Assembly (NCBI GenBank): GCA_003996215.1
Contig: QJPP01000818.1
Coordinates: 248,001 to 312,000 of the forward strand
From: Jaltomata sinuosa
Taxonomy: Eukaryota; Streptophyta; Magnoliopsida; Solanales; Solanaceae
Reading direction: 5' to 3'
DNA: 64,000 nucleotides
The translations under genes and the position numbers were made by a program. Numbering within the stretch: the stretch's first letter is position 1; every line of letters begins with the position of its first letter. The notes under the pieces were generated by a model. That model was not told where the DNA came from, made no database searches, and saw nothing but the letters and a program-made list of their open reading frames with translations. This document shows positions 44,640 through 57,500 of the stretch, piece after piece.

Positions 44640-45822
44640 GAAGGGAGTACCTGAAGGCTCGAACAACTGAGGATACTGAGCACGCAACTCACTCTCGGTC
44701 TCTCAGGTAGCCTCCTCGACCGGATGATGCCTGCACTGCACTTTCATAACCAAAATCTCCCTAGATCTCAACCTCCTGATATCTCTGGCCAGAATAGCTA
44801 CTGGTTCCTCAAAAAATGATAAACTCTCATCCAACTGAACCAAATCCTAATGCAACACATGAGACTCATCAGGCACATACCAGCGTAACATTGAAACATG
44901 GAAAATTGGGTGAACAGCTAAAAATATCGGAGGCAAGGCTAACATATAGGCAACACTACTAACCCTCTGTAGAATCTCAAACGGCCTAATAAACCTGGGG
45001 CTAAGCTTGCCCCGCCAACCAAATCTCATTATGTCCTTCACGGGCGATACTCAGAGGAAAACCAGATCACCAACACTAAACTCCAACGCATGAAGTCTAT
45101 GATCAGCGTAGCTCTTCTGCCAACTATGGGCTGCTCTAAGTCTATCCTGGATCAAACGGACTCGGTCCAAGGAATCTCTAAGTAAATTGATACCCTGCAA
45201 TCTCGACTCTAACCCATCAAACCAACCAATGGGCGATCTGCAATGCCTACCATATAAAGCCTCGAAAGGTACCATACCAATGCTCGAATGAAAGCTATTA
45301 TTATACGCAAACTCAGCCAATGGCACAAACTGATCCCATGAACCTCCAAAGTCAAGATCACAAGCCTAAAGCATGTCCTCCGGGACCTGAATAGTCCTCT
45401 CGGACTGTCCATCTGTCTGGGGGTGGAAAGTAGTACTAAGTTGAACCTACGTACCCAAATCCCTCTGTATAGCTCTCAAACTGAGATGTGAACTGAGTGT
45501 CGTGATCTGAAATGATAGAAGCTGGGACCCGATGCAACCGTACAATCTCACGAATGTAGATCTGAGCTAACCTCTCTGCCTCGTAAGAAGGCTGAACCGG
45601 CAAGAAATATGATGACTTAGTCAACCTATCAATGATCACCTAAATAGAGTCAAACCCCCGAGTAGTACGAGGCAAACCAACAACAAAGTCCATAGTAATA
45701 CCTTCCCACTTCCACTCAGGAATGGAAAGTCGCTGCATTAAACCACCCAATCTCATATGCTTGAACTTCACCTGTTGACAGTTCAAGCACCGAGATACGA
45801 ACTTTACCACGTCCTGCTTCAT
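44640..45822 (-). pseudogene. pol: Integrase of E5 pol
   Basis: The zinc domain end VSRCLNCQQVKFKH and TMDFVVGLPRTTRGFDS (first catalytic Asp) are in 45822-45640; a stop follows, then IIDRLTKSSYFLPV and SIISDHDTQFTSQF (second Asp) in 45639-45436. After a frameshift, FHPQTDGQSERTIQ (catalytic Glu) lies near 45375-45435. LAEFAYNNSFHSSIG and EALYGRHCRSPIGW (45326-45051) follow, then a stop, SPVKDIMRF, GKLSPRFIRPFEIL and FHVSMLRWYVPDESH (45041-44847), and a decayed chromodomain-like tail to about 44640. All three DDE residues survive, but at least four frame breaks separate them. Confidence 0.9.
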
Positions 45823-46129
45823 ACCACCCCACTAGTAAAGCTTCCTCATATCTCTATACATCTTTGTTGTGCCAAGATAAATGAAGTATCTGGAACTATG
45901 TGCCTCATGGAGTATCAACTGTATCAAATCACGAACTCTCAGAACACAAAGGCAACTCTAAAACCTCAGAATCCTAGCAGAACCCAAGGTAGCCCGGTAG
46001 GTCTCACCCCGAACCACTTGATCACGAAGGTCACACAAACTCTGATCCTCAAACTGTCGGCTCTGAATCTGATCAACTAGAGTAGAGCAAACCTCAACAC
46101 TAGCAAGAACTCTACTGGGATTCGATTAG

Positions 46130-47460
46130 TCAAGCCTAACTAAATGGTTAGACAAGGACAGGATATCCAAGGCCAACGGTCTCCAAGAAACTGAAAGCTA
46201 AGCTAGGCTTCCCATTCTCACTGCCTTCTGACTCAAGGCATCCGCTACCACATTTACCTTACCCGAATGGTATAAAATAGTGAAATCATAGTCCTTCAGC
46301 AACTCAATCAATCTCCTCTGCCTCGACTTAAGCTCGTGCTTACTCGTAATATACTGAAGATTATGATGGTCGGTGAATATCTCGCAATGAACTCCATAAA
46401 GATAGTGCCTCTAGATCTTGAGTGCAAAGACTATCGCCGCCAACTCCAAGTCATGAGTGGGGTAGTTGCACTTGTGAACCTTCAGCTGTCTTGATGTATA
46501 TGCTATCACTCGACCTTGCTGCATCAACACACAACCAAGACTGACCCCTGAAGCATCATAATACATGGAGAAACTCTCACCTCAACCGGAAAAGTAAAAA
46601 CTGGAGCTGAAGTTAATAAGGACTTAAGCCTCTAGAAGCTATGCTCGCACTGATCAGACCACTGAAATGGAACATCCTTCCTAGTCAGCATAGACAAAGG
46701 TGGTGATAGTGAAGAAAATCCCTCGATAAACCATCTGGAATACCCGGCTAACCCAAAAAAGCTACGAACCTTAGTAGGAGTAGTAGGTCTAGGCCAATCA
46801 TGAACTGCAGAAATCTTACCTGGATCAACTCCAATCCCATCCTTAGACACCACGTGTCCTAGGAATGCAACTGACTCTAGCCAAAACTCATACTTTGAGA
46901 ACTTGGCATAAAGACGGTGATCTCTCAAAGTCTAAAGTACAATCCTCAAGTGCTACTCATGCTCGTTTCTACTCGGGGAGTATACCAGAATGTCATCAAT
47001 GAAGACTATCATGAACAGATCCAGGTACGTGCTAAGCACCCTATGCATCAAGTCCATGAAGGTTGCAGGGGCATTAGTCAACCCAAAAGACATAACCAGG
47101 AACTCATAGTAGTCGTAATATGTCATGAATACTGTCTTAGGGATTTCCTCTGCCCTAATCCTCAACTGATGGTAGCCGAACCTCAAATCAATCTTAGAAA
47201 ACACAGCAGAACCCTGAAGCTGATCAAATAAGTCATCATTCTTAGGCATCGGATACTTATTCTTCACTGTCACCTTATTCAACTGTCAATAATCAATACA
47301 CATCTGCATTGACCCATCCTTCTTCTTCACGAAAAGAACAGGAGCACCCCAAAAAGATACACTAAGTCTAATAAACCCTTTAGCTAACAAATCGTGAAGC
47401 TGCTCCTTAAGCTCTCTCAACTCAGCAGGAGCTATACGGTAAGGATGAATAGAAATAGGC
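46130..47460 (-). pseudogene. pol: Reverse transcriptase-RNase H of E5 pol
   Basis: RT: NKVTVKNKYPMP, VFSKIDLRFGYHQLRI, YEFLVMSFGLTNAPATF and the active-site motif FIDDILVYSPSRNEHE (47282-46953). After a stop, LYAKFSKYEFWLESVAFLGH, SKDGIGVDPGKI and VRSFFGLAGYSRWFIEGFS (46928-46632). RNase H traces run 46600-46200, with FTDHHNLQYI (catalytic Asp kept, near 46370) and VVADALSQKA. The region before 47282 carrying the IDYRQL motif is broken by a stop within it. Confidence 0.88.
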
Positions 47461-47654
47461 CTGGTGCTTAGTGTCTGGCTCTAACTCAATGGAAAAATCA
47501 ATATCCCTCTCAGGTGGAAGGCCTGGAAGGTCGATAGGAAACACATCTAGGAAGTATCTAACCACAGGAATAGACTCAGGAGACTAGGGTCAGCACTAGC
47601 ATCTCAAACATATAGTAGATAAGCTAAAAACTCACGGGATATCATCTTCCTAGC

Positions 47655-48060
47655 TCAAAGACAAGATATGATTCCAGATGATGCATGGCTAACAGAACCC
47701 TGCCACACAACCAGGGATACACCGGGCACGGCTATGGTAACATTCTTGGCATAGCAATCCAAAACTGCACGGTGAGGGGACAACCAGTCTATGCCCAGTA
47801 TCACATCAAAATCCAACATATCAAGCATCATCATGCTAGCCCAAGTATCCAAATCACCAACAGATATCACATAGGATCTCACAATCTGATCCACTAATAA
47901 GGAATCTCCTACTGGGGTTGAAACAGAAATAGGCACAGACAATGGCTCACTAGCCAACCCCAAATAAGGCAGAAAGTAGGCAGATACATATGAACAAGTG
48001 GATCCTAGATCAAACAAGGCATAAGCTGGCTAATGACATACATAAATCATACATGTGATA
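47655..48060 (-). pseudogene. pol: Aspartic protease of E5 pol
   Basis: It would cut the Gag-Pol polyprotein. It is the best kept protease in the window: an open frame 48017-47655 with FDLGSTCSYVSAYFLPYLG (catalytic Asp in D-L-G-S-T), VSTPVGDSLLVDQ, MLDMLDFDVILGIDWLSPH (the flap and ILG-hydrophobic region) and NVTIAVPGVSLVVW. The upstream lead with CHQP-like sequence is cut by a stop just before 48017. Confidence 0.88.
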
Positions 48061-48229
48061 ACAGCATCTGAGGCCTCTACCTCCAGTCTCTGTGGAACCG
48101 TATAAAACTGACGACGACCTCCACCTGCCAGACCGCGATCCCTACCACCTGCTCTTCTATGTGGGGCACCACCCCTAGCTTGACAAACACCCTCTCTACC
48201 CAGAGGCTAAACTACTCGCAACGGCTCGG

Positions 48230-49573
48230 CTGGCTAACCACACCACAAGTATAGCAAGCCCTTGACGCCCTACTCGGTTGGGATGAACTAGCAGAACCTG
48301 AATGGCCACCACAGCCTAATGCCCCAAAATCTGTACCTCTCGATGGCTGAGCACTGTAACTTTGCTGACTGCCCTGACCTTGCTCAAACTGAGAACCATA
48401 AGCCTAAAGTGATGCATGTACCGGTCAACTAGACTGACCCTGATGCTACTACAGCTAATAACCTCGGCCCCACTAGCCTGAACCTCTACCACTATGCCTA
48501 GAACCACTGTAACCACCCTGATATCGAGGCCTCTTATCTCTGGCCCCGGTGTCATGATGATGCGAATCCTCAACTGTGTGGGCATAGTTTGCAATGTCCT
48601 GGAATGACTAACCGCTAGCAACCAGTATCTCTGTAGGATCTCTAAACTCTCTTCGTAGACCCCAGAAAAATCTACAGACTCTATCAGCCTCAGTAGGCAT
48701 AATCATGAATCCAAACGGAGTAAGCTGATGGAACTGGGTCTCATACTCTGAGACAGTCATGGTATCTTGAGAAAGTCCAGTGAAATCATCCCTCTGACAC
48801 ACTCAGTCGCTCTGTGGCAATAACTTGGCTATAAAAGCCTCATAAAACTCATACCAGGTCAAGGGAGGTGATGTAGAAGGCCTACAAGCAACCTATTCCC
48901 TCCACCATAACTTTGCTGGACCCTCCAGCTGATATGAAGTGTGGCCAACCCCGTGAGTCTCCAATAAGCCCAAATGGTGCAATATCTCCTCGCAGGTAGT
49001 GATAAAATCATATGGGTCCTGACCTAATGTACCAGCAAATCTCGGCGGTGCCAATTTCAGAAACCAACCCAAGGCCTTCTGCTCTGTCTCTGTCATAGTA
49101 GGGCGAGGAGTAAGAGGCTGGGCAGCCGATGGAACTGGAACAACCTCAGCACGGGGAGCCACAGTAGCAGGCTGTGCTCCTGAACACTGATCACCCAAGG
49201 TTGCCCCTGATGTCTGGGCTATCTCAGAAGGACGCTCCCTAATCATACCCAATAGCTAAAGTAACAAACCCCAAATATCTGAAGACTGATTTGGGGCTGA
49301 AGGTCGCGCAAAAACTGATGCTGGAACTGGTACTAGATATGGGGGTACCTGGGCTATCCCTGGGCCAACACGCTGCTGCTCTGGAGCAAACTCTGGCTTA
49401 TAGTCATACTCAAGCTATATATCTACTCTAGTAGCTCTAGCAGGTGCTGCTGCTCTGGGGATCCCTCAACCCCTACCTCTACCCTGGCGACCACCTCAGC
49501 CCCTAGCTATAGTTTGAGGTGCAGGGGTAGGAGGCTCTCCTCCGCCGGAAGCTGAAGATCTCGTATGAACCAT
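48230..49573 (-). pseudogene. gag: gag of E5
   Basis: Start codon at 49573 (MVHTRSSASGGGE), about 200 bp inside the primer site; a TGA stop follows after some 25 codons. An open stretch 49252-48893 reads FLKLAPPRFAGTLGQDPYDFI, TCEEILHHLGLLE and LEGPAKLWWRE, the Gag core. Another at 48802-48608 reads TMTVSEYETQFHQLTPFGFM and ADRVCRFFWGLRREFRDP. The knuckle region around 48230-48270 keeps a C-Y-T-C-G-like start but no full CCHC. It is a non-functional particle protein gene. Confidence 0.88.
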
Positions 49574-49770
49574 CTGCGAAAGAGTGAACCATAATAAGTG
49601 AGATTTCTTGAATCTTTCAAGGATACTATGAATGAGAGAGAGACAAGAAAAGTCCAGTTTCCTAAGATGTCACTATAGCCTCCTAAAGATTGAGTATGGA
49701 CGTCTCATCCCCGATCCGCTGGACTCTACTCAACATTGGCTCCTATACCGATGACACCGATGAACCTAGA

Positions 49771-49782
49771 GCTCTGATACCA
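49771..49782 (-). other. Primer binding site of E5 (tRNA-iMet type)
   Basis: The plus strand GCTCTGATACCA gives TGGTATCAGAGC on the minus strand, 12/12 to the initiator-Met type, and sits 3 bp from the LTR edge. Confidence 0.92.
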
Positions 49783-49785
49783 AGC

Positions 49786-52700
49786 TGTCATGACCCGATT
49801 TCTCGGTCATGATGGCACCTAAAACCCCCCAGTAGGCAAACCAATCCCTGTAGCTTGGAACAGTTAGTAATGGGCTACCTTCTAACAATTTAAGTGGAAG
49901 ATTCGATACATAAGCAGAAGCAAGGGCATAATGAGAAGAAAATAGATACAAAAGAGATATAAACATGCAGAATCTAAACCAACCCAAAACCTGGTATCAA
50001 AGTGTATAAAAGTCGAACTACATCAGGAGTACAAAGGTCCAAAAGTCATATATACACAATGTCTCTAAAACTATAAGAGTAGAAAATACACCAAGGATAA
50101 CTAAAGTCAAGCTCTAAATGCCAAGAGCTCACCTTCAGCCTGGATGATCAAAAATAGCACCCCGCATGAGTCTCTGATGCACTAACAATGATGGCACATG
50201 CTAGCATCTGCACCAAAAGATGCAGAGGGTAGGGTGAGCACCAAATGTAAAGCATAAGGTACCTAGTAGATATCATAGGCCGACTGGGCACATATAAAGT
50301 AAAAGAGCAATAGCAGGTAGAGTAGGAATAAACAGTCACAAAATTCAATGATAAGCACACAGGAGCTAGCCAGAGGGAAGACAGCAGAAACAACATATAA
50401 GGCTAGTATATAGAATATATACACACAATATAAATGGGTGAAAGTAAGGATGACACACCTGGGATGCTCGCAAAATAGTATATATGTAAATAAGTTCTAT
50501 AAACCGGCGGTATATAGGTAACCTCAAGTATAAGGAAATGAGAGAGAATAATAAAGGTAGATATGCTCGACATACATGAGTTAATACTCAATCTAATCAT
50601 ACAAACTCAATCCAAGAACTCAAAACCTTATAATAATAACACTCATACTCGACCGTAACAGGGAACGATATCGAAATAAAGTGACAAGAGTCTACCTACA
50701 GTCCCTCAGCCGCCCATATAACTGAGGACCACAATCAAGTGAAAACAAACCCTTCGGTATCCATACTACTGTAGCATACAATCAACACATAGAAAATAAG
50801 GGTGGTGTCTCAAACAATGAATGACATGATGCATGAAAACCTCAGGGTGAAATAGAACCTCTGTATGTACCTCCTTCGGTGTTGATCGGGCCTAGCAGGC
50901 AGGTTCCATTGAAGGACACAGCCCGTATACCTCTACTCCACTGTATACCCTTCCCCACGGCACACGTAGCCCACATTCTCAAGCACGGAGCAGCAAGGTC
51001 CATGGAGGTCTCGGACCCCATGCTAAAACTCAAAATCAAAACGTGTCCTCCGGAATTGAGTCCAGGTTCAAGCCAGTGTCTAAGTCTAAAATATGCATGG
51101 CTAGACCCTGTCGAGGACTAAAACAGTGAAAAATATGTCTCAAAAACCCTTCCAAGGGTGCCCAGGCACAAGCGAGTCTAAAACTATAGTAAAAACATCT
51201 CAAATACTCGACCCGGTCGAGGCTGATATTATTTGAAATCAATAAGGAAACTCAGCTAGCACTCCAACCCGATCAAGTTTAGAAATAGTAGTAAATCATG
51301 ATAAAACCATATTTTTAACCTTCTTTTACCCCAAGAAGATCCATGTATCAAGTCAAATCATTTCCAAATCCAATTTCATCGAAAATAGGCCCCCGGGGCC
51401 ATGCAAGGTTTAGAAAATCAGTTTCCATAGGCCCGAAGCCAAAAACCATAATAAAACATGGACAAACCTCTTTATATGCATGAGAATGATATGATCAACC
51501 CAAATAGATGCCCGACAGCTCACAATAAACCTAACGGCCCTGCACAGGCTCCGAATCTACTCAATAAGCATAACCAGCCTAGAAGGATATTTCTATGTCT
51601 GGGACTCGCGGACATTCTCAATAATCCCACCTTCTATGTTCCTGAGTCAACAAGACCTCACGGGGTCACAAGGGTAATAAATATATCAACTAATAGGAAT
51701 ACTACACATAATAGAGGAAAGAAATAGGATGAATTATGGAAAACCGGTCAAGGTCTATTGTACTAACCTAATAACCCAACCCAAGGATGCCAACTAGTGC
51801 AATTTTACCCGATATATGCGAAGTCTAGGAAGTTAAGTCATAACATACCTGTCATACGATGACAAGTTGAGAGAATAATGATATCCGAGGCTGAGCTACT
51901 CCGTGAATCTCTGAACGAGAATCAAACTATCAAATTCATAAATAAAATGTTAGGACGAGTCTAACGATACCCATATAGCTACAATTATAGTCGGGTCAAT
52001 ATCAGGGTCAAAAGCGGGCTCGAAGGGCTTGTAACCCAAAACCAATAATGAAAAGAACTACAATGACCCCAACGATTCCAAGAAGGCATGATCCTAATTT
52101 GAGAACAATTGGACAAGGAAAGGGCACAAAAACAGCCTGCCCAAGTTGGGGATTAAAGAATGGAAATTTCAAAAATAAAAATGGAAATTGGGCAAGATTA
52201 CTTACCAAAATGATGAAAAATCAGCCCAAGACGGAAAAAACTTCACACCCACGAACATGCACAAGCTTAGGGAGCAGAATCTACCATAAAATCCAATCAT
52301 TGGATGAGCATCAATGGAGGAATTAAGAGAAAAACCGAAGAAGGCAAGTTGGGGAAGATGACTTACCAAGAGGCAAAGAACTACCGATAATCGATGAACA
52401 AATAATTTCCCAAGGTTTAGAACTCAATTGGAGCAAAATGGTGGAAAAAAATGTAAGTTTTAGAGTGAGAAAAGTGAGGAGAAGGGCTGGAAAAAAACGA
52501 AATGACAGCAATAAATAGCTGCTGTCCGCAGCTGATTTTCTGCACTTTTTAGAAAACTTGACGGGGTATTCTGGGCATAATTAGAAACCGATATTCAAAA
52601 ACCAATAGTGCTAATAGAGTGGAAACGATGTTCCAGACTCAACGGAATAAACAAAACTTCCATACGAGGTCGTTTTGGAGAAATGTTGTACCAAGTCAAC

Positions 52701-53198
52701 ACTAATGAAAAGGAACTCAAAGGCTCAAAATAAGTCCGACTCACCCAAAACTTGAACCAACCATCATCCTAGCCAAAACTCAATATTTCGGAGCTGATGA
52801 AATCATCAAATTTTGAATTCCACACTCCGATCATCGAAAGTCACTCAAAGTTACACTTTCAGCTCCAAATGACCTGAAAACTGAGAAAATAATACAAATC
52901 CCACACCGGACATTCTCAGGCCTCAATTAAAGGTCCAACTAGACCAAACTCATTGCTCCGGAGCTAATGGAACTGTCAAAATTCAATTTCAAGCCTGTTA
53001 GCTATGAATGATGACTAAAGTCAATGATATTCTAAGTTTAAGGCTCAAAAACAGGTGAATGGCTAAAACGACCAAACGAATGACCAGGACACCGAGCTAC
53101 CGGTCTCAGCAAGCCATAAATGACTTGGGACCACTACAGGAAGGCTCTAACAGTGCAATAAATGCAAAAATGCAAAGATGACTAGAAGGGTCCTCACA
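49786..53198 (-). repeat. 5' LTR of E5
   Basis: 3.41 kb, from TGTCATGACCCGATTTCTCG to GGGTCCTCACA. It is the complete family A LTR used here as the reference for A0, E2 and the truncated partner at 42532. Open frames inside it are not genes. Confidence 0.9.
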
Positions 53199-54497
53199 AT
53201 GATAAGTCAAGTCTCTTTCTTACAAAAATATGATTTCGAAATAGAAATGCAAGTTATTCTTTCATCGAGTTTTCCTTTTCATTATGATCCCTAATAAAGC
53301 TTTAGAAGGTACACAATGAAGGTTAGCGATTCAAATCCATATTAAAATTTAGATTATAAGTTGAGTCCCAAAAAGTACATGAGAATAATATTTAGTAAGT
53401 CGAGCCTAAGGATGTTAGCTAAAGAAATCTTCATAACCAATGGAAGTAACGTCGAAAATCAATCCCAATAATATGCTTATTATGTATGAGTTCTGTGTGT
53501 TAGTGTGCGCCGAGGTGCTACTGCCATATTTAGGCTATTGTATATAGTGTGGCGCTGAGGTGGTACTGCCATATTGAGGCTATTATATATATAGCATGCG
53601 CCGAGGCACTACTTCTATATTGAGGCTACTCTATATAGTGTGCGTCGAGGCGCTACTGCCATATTGAGGCTATTAAATACATAGCGTGCACCGAGGTGCT
53701 ACTGTCATATTGAGGCTATTATATATAGTGTGCGCCAAGGCACTACTTCCATATTGAGGCTATTATATATATAGTGTGCGCTGAGGAGCTACTGCCATAT
53801 TGAGGATATTATATACAGAGTGTGCACTGAGGTGCAATTTCCGTTATAGTGGCTAATATGATATATGATGTGCACCGAGGAGCTATGGTAAATAAATGTG
53901 CATTATAAAGGATGTGTTGCATCAGGATTAAGGCATGTGTTATTATCTAAAAATAATAAAGAAGATTTGAGCTTAATGAGTCCTACCAATTATAGTTTAC
54001 AGGTTTTATATTATATCTCATTTTGATTCACTACTTGCAGCTTAATCATATATTTCTACCTTCCATACGAGTATATTTTTTTCGTACTGACATCTCCATT
54101 GACTAGGGGGCGCTGCATTCATGCCTTCAGGTCCAGATAGAAATCCAAACAGACCTCTTCAATAGGAGCTAAAGTGTTCAGCCATTTTGGTAAACTCTAT
54201 TTTTTTCTGGAGTTGACGAGTCAGAGGTCTAGCTTGTATTATGAGTATATGTGTAACAAATGGGTAGGTAGGGGACCTATCTCGACTATATGATAGTCTT
54301 ATTACTCTTAGAGGCTTGTAGACACTTATTACGTTGTTAGTATATTGTCTATGGCCTTGTTGGCCTTCTGTTTACCCGTTGTGTAGTTTATAGCTTTGTC
54401 GGTCCAACTACTATCCTGATTATATGAATTTCAGTAGCTCGCTCAATCAAGTAAGGCACCAGGTGCCAGTCTTTCCTCCCAAGGTTGGGGCAAGAAA
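53199..54497 (+). repeat. 5' LTR of element C, second part
   Basis: It resumes at ATGATAAGTCAAGTCTC, equal to 60426 in the right LTR, and ends AAGGTTGGGGCAAGAAA, a decayed GGGGCGTGACA. About 1.49 kb present in the right LTR (58931-60425) is missing between the two parts. Confidence 0.85.
53505..53890. repeat. 45-48 bp tandem array in element C left LTR
   Basis: About nine units of the form GTGCGCCGAGGCGCTACTGC, CATATTGAGGCTATTATATA, TAGT, spaced 44-48 bp. Each begins with a GCGCCGAGGCGC near-palindrome. The last two units have drifted (CAATTTCCGTTATAGTGGC). The right LTR has the same number (60727-60990 plus 62060-62170). Confidence 0.92.
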
Positions 54498-54501
54498 AAC
54501 T

Positions 54502-54513
54502 TTGTATCAGAGC
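54502..54513 (+). other. Primer binding site of element C (tRNA-iMet type)
   Basis: TTGTATCAGAGC is 11/12 to TGGTATCAGAGC, the complement of the initiator-Met tRNA end. It lies 4 bp after the LTR end at 54497. Confidence 0.75.
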
Positions 54514-57500
54514 ACGTCATATCCTAGGAGGTCTACAAGTCGTTTCTAGTAGAGTCTTGCTTATGGGTGTGTTGTGAATCACACTTATAATTAGGAGACT
54601 ACATGACATTTAAGGATGGTTACTTTTTTTCATCTATTAGATCGTGCGATAGATCCAATTTCTATGAAGTTGTTTTATATTCATACTCTGCCTAATTGTT
54701 ATACAAATTCTGCCTACTAAAGTTAAACTCAGATCAGGCCAAAGACCAAATGCTAGTATTACCAAAGAAGTAATTTTTAGCTTATAGTGGAATGTACAGG
54801 GAGACTCACTCCTCGACTTATAATAGCCTAGTGAGTCCAATTTTATTTCAATATATTAAAGGTTTAATTATAACAAAAATATTTTAGAAATTTATTTGTT
54901 CTCTATAGCCATAGATGCAATTATGTAACCTCGTGACTTATCATTGTATGACCTAAGACAAGGTATTATTCGTATGGTTATTCAATGAAGGATTAGTAAG
55001 TAGAATCTCCCGTCACCATTGTTACACAAGAACTTAGTTTTAAATTTAAAAGTTTCCCTGCACGGTCCCTCCAATACTTATAGAATCTAAGTATATGAAA
55101 AATATTTAATACTTCTTAGGTAATATTCCCAGAAGACTCAGACTAGTATATATGTTATGATTATAGGTAATTGAATTAGTTTCTTATGAGTCGAAGATGT
55201 AATAGTAGGAAAAGTTATGAGGCAAAATTGTTACTGGTGTTAAATAAGATACCCCAGTTGGTTAATTAGGCCAATAGATTATATTAGATATTAACTCGGG
55301 ATGGTACATAAATGATTTTTTGTAAAATTCGTGCATCCATCAATCCCGACTGTTTAACGATTTATGTAAGCCCTTCTAATAGGTTTCAGCTCGAGGCTAA
55401 GTATTTTAAATTACCTTTTAGTAATATGTGTATATAGGCTCATTCTTTATGATCATAATGGAGATGAATTAAGTTATTAGGTGACCAAAGGTAAAAAAAA
55501 CTGAACAACATCAATGACTTAGGCATAAGTTAAAGATCTATGCGAGTGCTAAGAATAACTAGAGATATAGCACCAACAATTATTCTTGGGAATCAGTGAT
55601 TACTAGGAAGGTTATTTGTGAAATCTAATTAACTAGGGAGATATGTGAATCTTTTTATGGACACCGGGCTTGGGGAGTAGTGTTTTAAATTATTTTAAAA
55701 GGACAAATATATAGAGATTTATCTGATTGTGTTTTGTACTAATGCCAGAAGAGTTTGTTACATGATCAAAAGGTTAGGCTCAGAGGATATGAGAAAAAAG
55801 ACATAAGATAAAGATTTATGAGAATGTCCAAAATAATAATAGATAAATTATTAGTTACCTACCTTTGTAACGGTGGTGGTTATATTTGACTTATTACAGA
55901 ATGTTATATGAATAATAAAAATAAAGTATATGCATGAAGTAAGGTTCCCGATTAAGGTACAATTTTTTTAAGGGGTAGAAGAACCTATAAAAGCGCCAGT
56001 TATCTATTGAATTAGGTTAATATGAATTTACCGGGGTAAATGTTATAGATTACATGTTATAAGGTAATACATATTTTATGCCTTGAAATTTATTCGTTAT
56101 ATGTTATATGCTCCATGATTTATAACTAGACTGCTGCTGGCAACTTGTTTCTTAAGTTAACAAGCTATGTGCTATATGTTTCTTAAGAAAAATAATCTTT
56201 TTGATAATCCCATCATAAGTCAATTGTCCATGGAAAGTGTTATATATGGGCCGACATGTTAGAGATGTTACAAATTATGAACTATGACTGAGATGACTAC
56301 ATTGAGTGTTTCATAGATGGCAAAGGCATTATATGCCTATAAAGAGTAAGTCGTCAAGAATATATATATATATATAAGTGTGTTACAATTTAATTATGTA
56401 AAACATTATATGCGCTACATATTTCATGATGCAAGGATATACATGCTACTCATCCCATAGTTTTGTTAATTCGCTTGCTAAGTGCCCTTCATTGGTTAAT
56501 AATCTACACATTATTTGCACCACAGAGCCCTTGCTGCAACCTACATGTTATGTGATCCAATTGAGTATATTCTTCTTGTTTTATAAGGAACTTGCTAATG
56601 TCTTATATGCTACATGAACACTTGATGCATATGCACTCCTCCCAACAGGAATAATCCTTAATGAAATACTTGTTGTAGCTTTTCCATTCACATTATTAAG
56701 CATAATCGGTAATGGATTACTTTCATTTGCTCCATTGATTGAGTTGTAAGCATGATCACTATTTATGAATCCTTTATTGCAAATATGTTATTGCAAGCCT
56801 CTTTTGGAAGTATAGAGTATTTATTGTGTCACATGTTCCCAAGTTGAAATGAATTAATTGTACTCGTAGCACCTAGATTTTGCAAAAAGAAGTGCATGAT
56901 GAGTTCATTTCTAAGTTAATGAAATATTAATTTCGTGTGTTGTTCTTAAAACTATGTTTTTGTTGTGTCTATAGTTTTAATTCTTTAGAAAGGAGACGAC
57001 AAGAGTTCACTCTGTAACAATCCTATGTTTAGCGTGTCTTGTAAGTGTTATTTGTCTGTCATTTCAGATAGTGATAAGCGTAAGAGTGATAGATCATCCT
57101 ACCATTATATGAGATATTGTATATTTCCATTTATCACGTGATTCTCCCACAAAAAAAAACACATCCCATAAGCATCGGGTACAAGACCTTATATAGAGAA
57201 GTATTCTTGTCATAGCCTGAACTCCTTAGAGTTATTTTTGTAAGATGGAAGCTTTATTTGAATGGGGATGATCTTCTTAAGCTAGTGGCAATCATAGGGA
57301 ACTAGTTAAGATAAGTGACTATGTATAGATAAGAGTAGTTATTAATTATAGCATGTGGTCGTAGTTGAGTATAACCAGAAGGAATTCTAGTTATTGTCTT
57401 ATTAGAATCTATTTTTCAGCCATTACGATTTGTATAATAATTTGTTAAGAACTTAATTATTAGGCTATTGAGATCTAATAGACAGAGGTTTCCTCAAAAG

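Larger units (their letters stand above)
42532..53198 (-). mobile_element. Chromovirus E5, nested in the left LTR of element C
   Basis: A minus-strand element: 3' LTR 42532-44597 (truncated), integrase, RT-RNase H, protease, gag (start 49573), primer site 49771-49782, 5' LTR 49786-53198. The right flank ATGATAAGTCAAGTCTC rejoins element C's LTR, matching ATGATGAGTCAAGTCTC at 60426. On the left its own LTR lacks its first 1.3 kb, so no target duplication can be checked. The LTR copies differ by roughly 7% in about 270 bases compared by eye, less than those of element C or B1, which agrees with its being nested. Confidence 0.88.

Noticed and set aside
53505..53890. Regular short repeats resembling a CRISPR array
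   Set aside because: The units are contiguous with no unique spacers, lie inside an LTR and occur in both LTR copies. The genome is a plant nuclear one.
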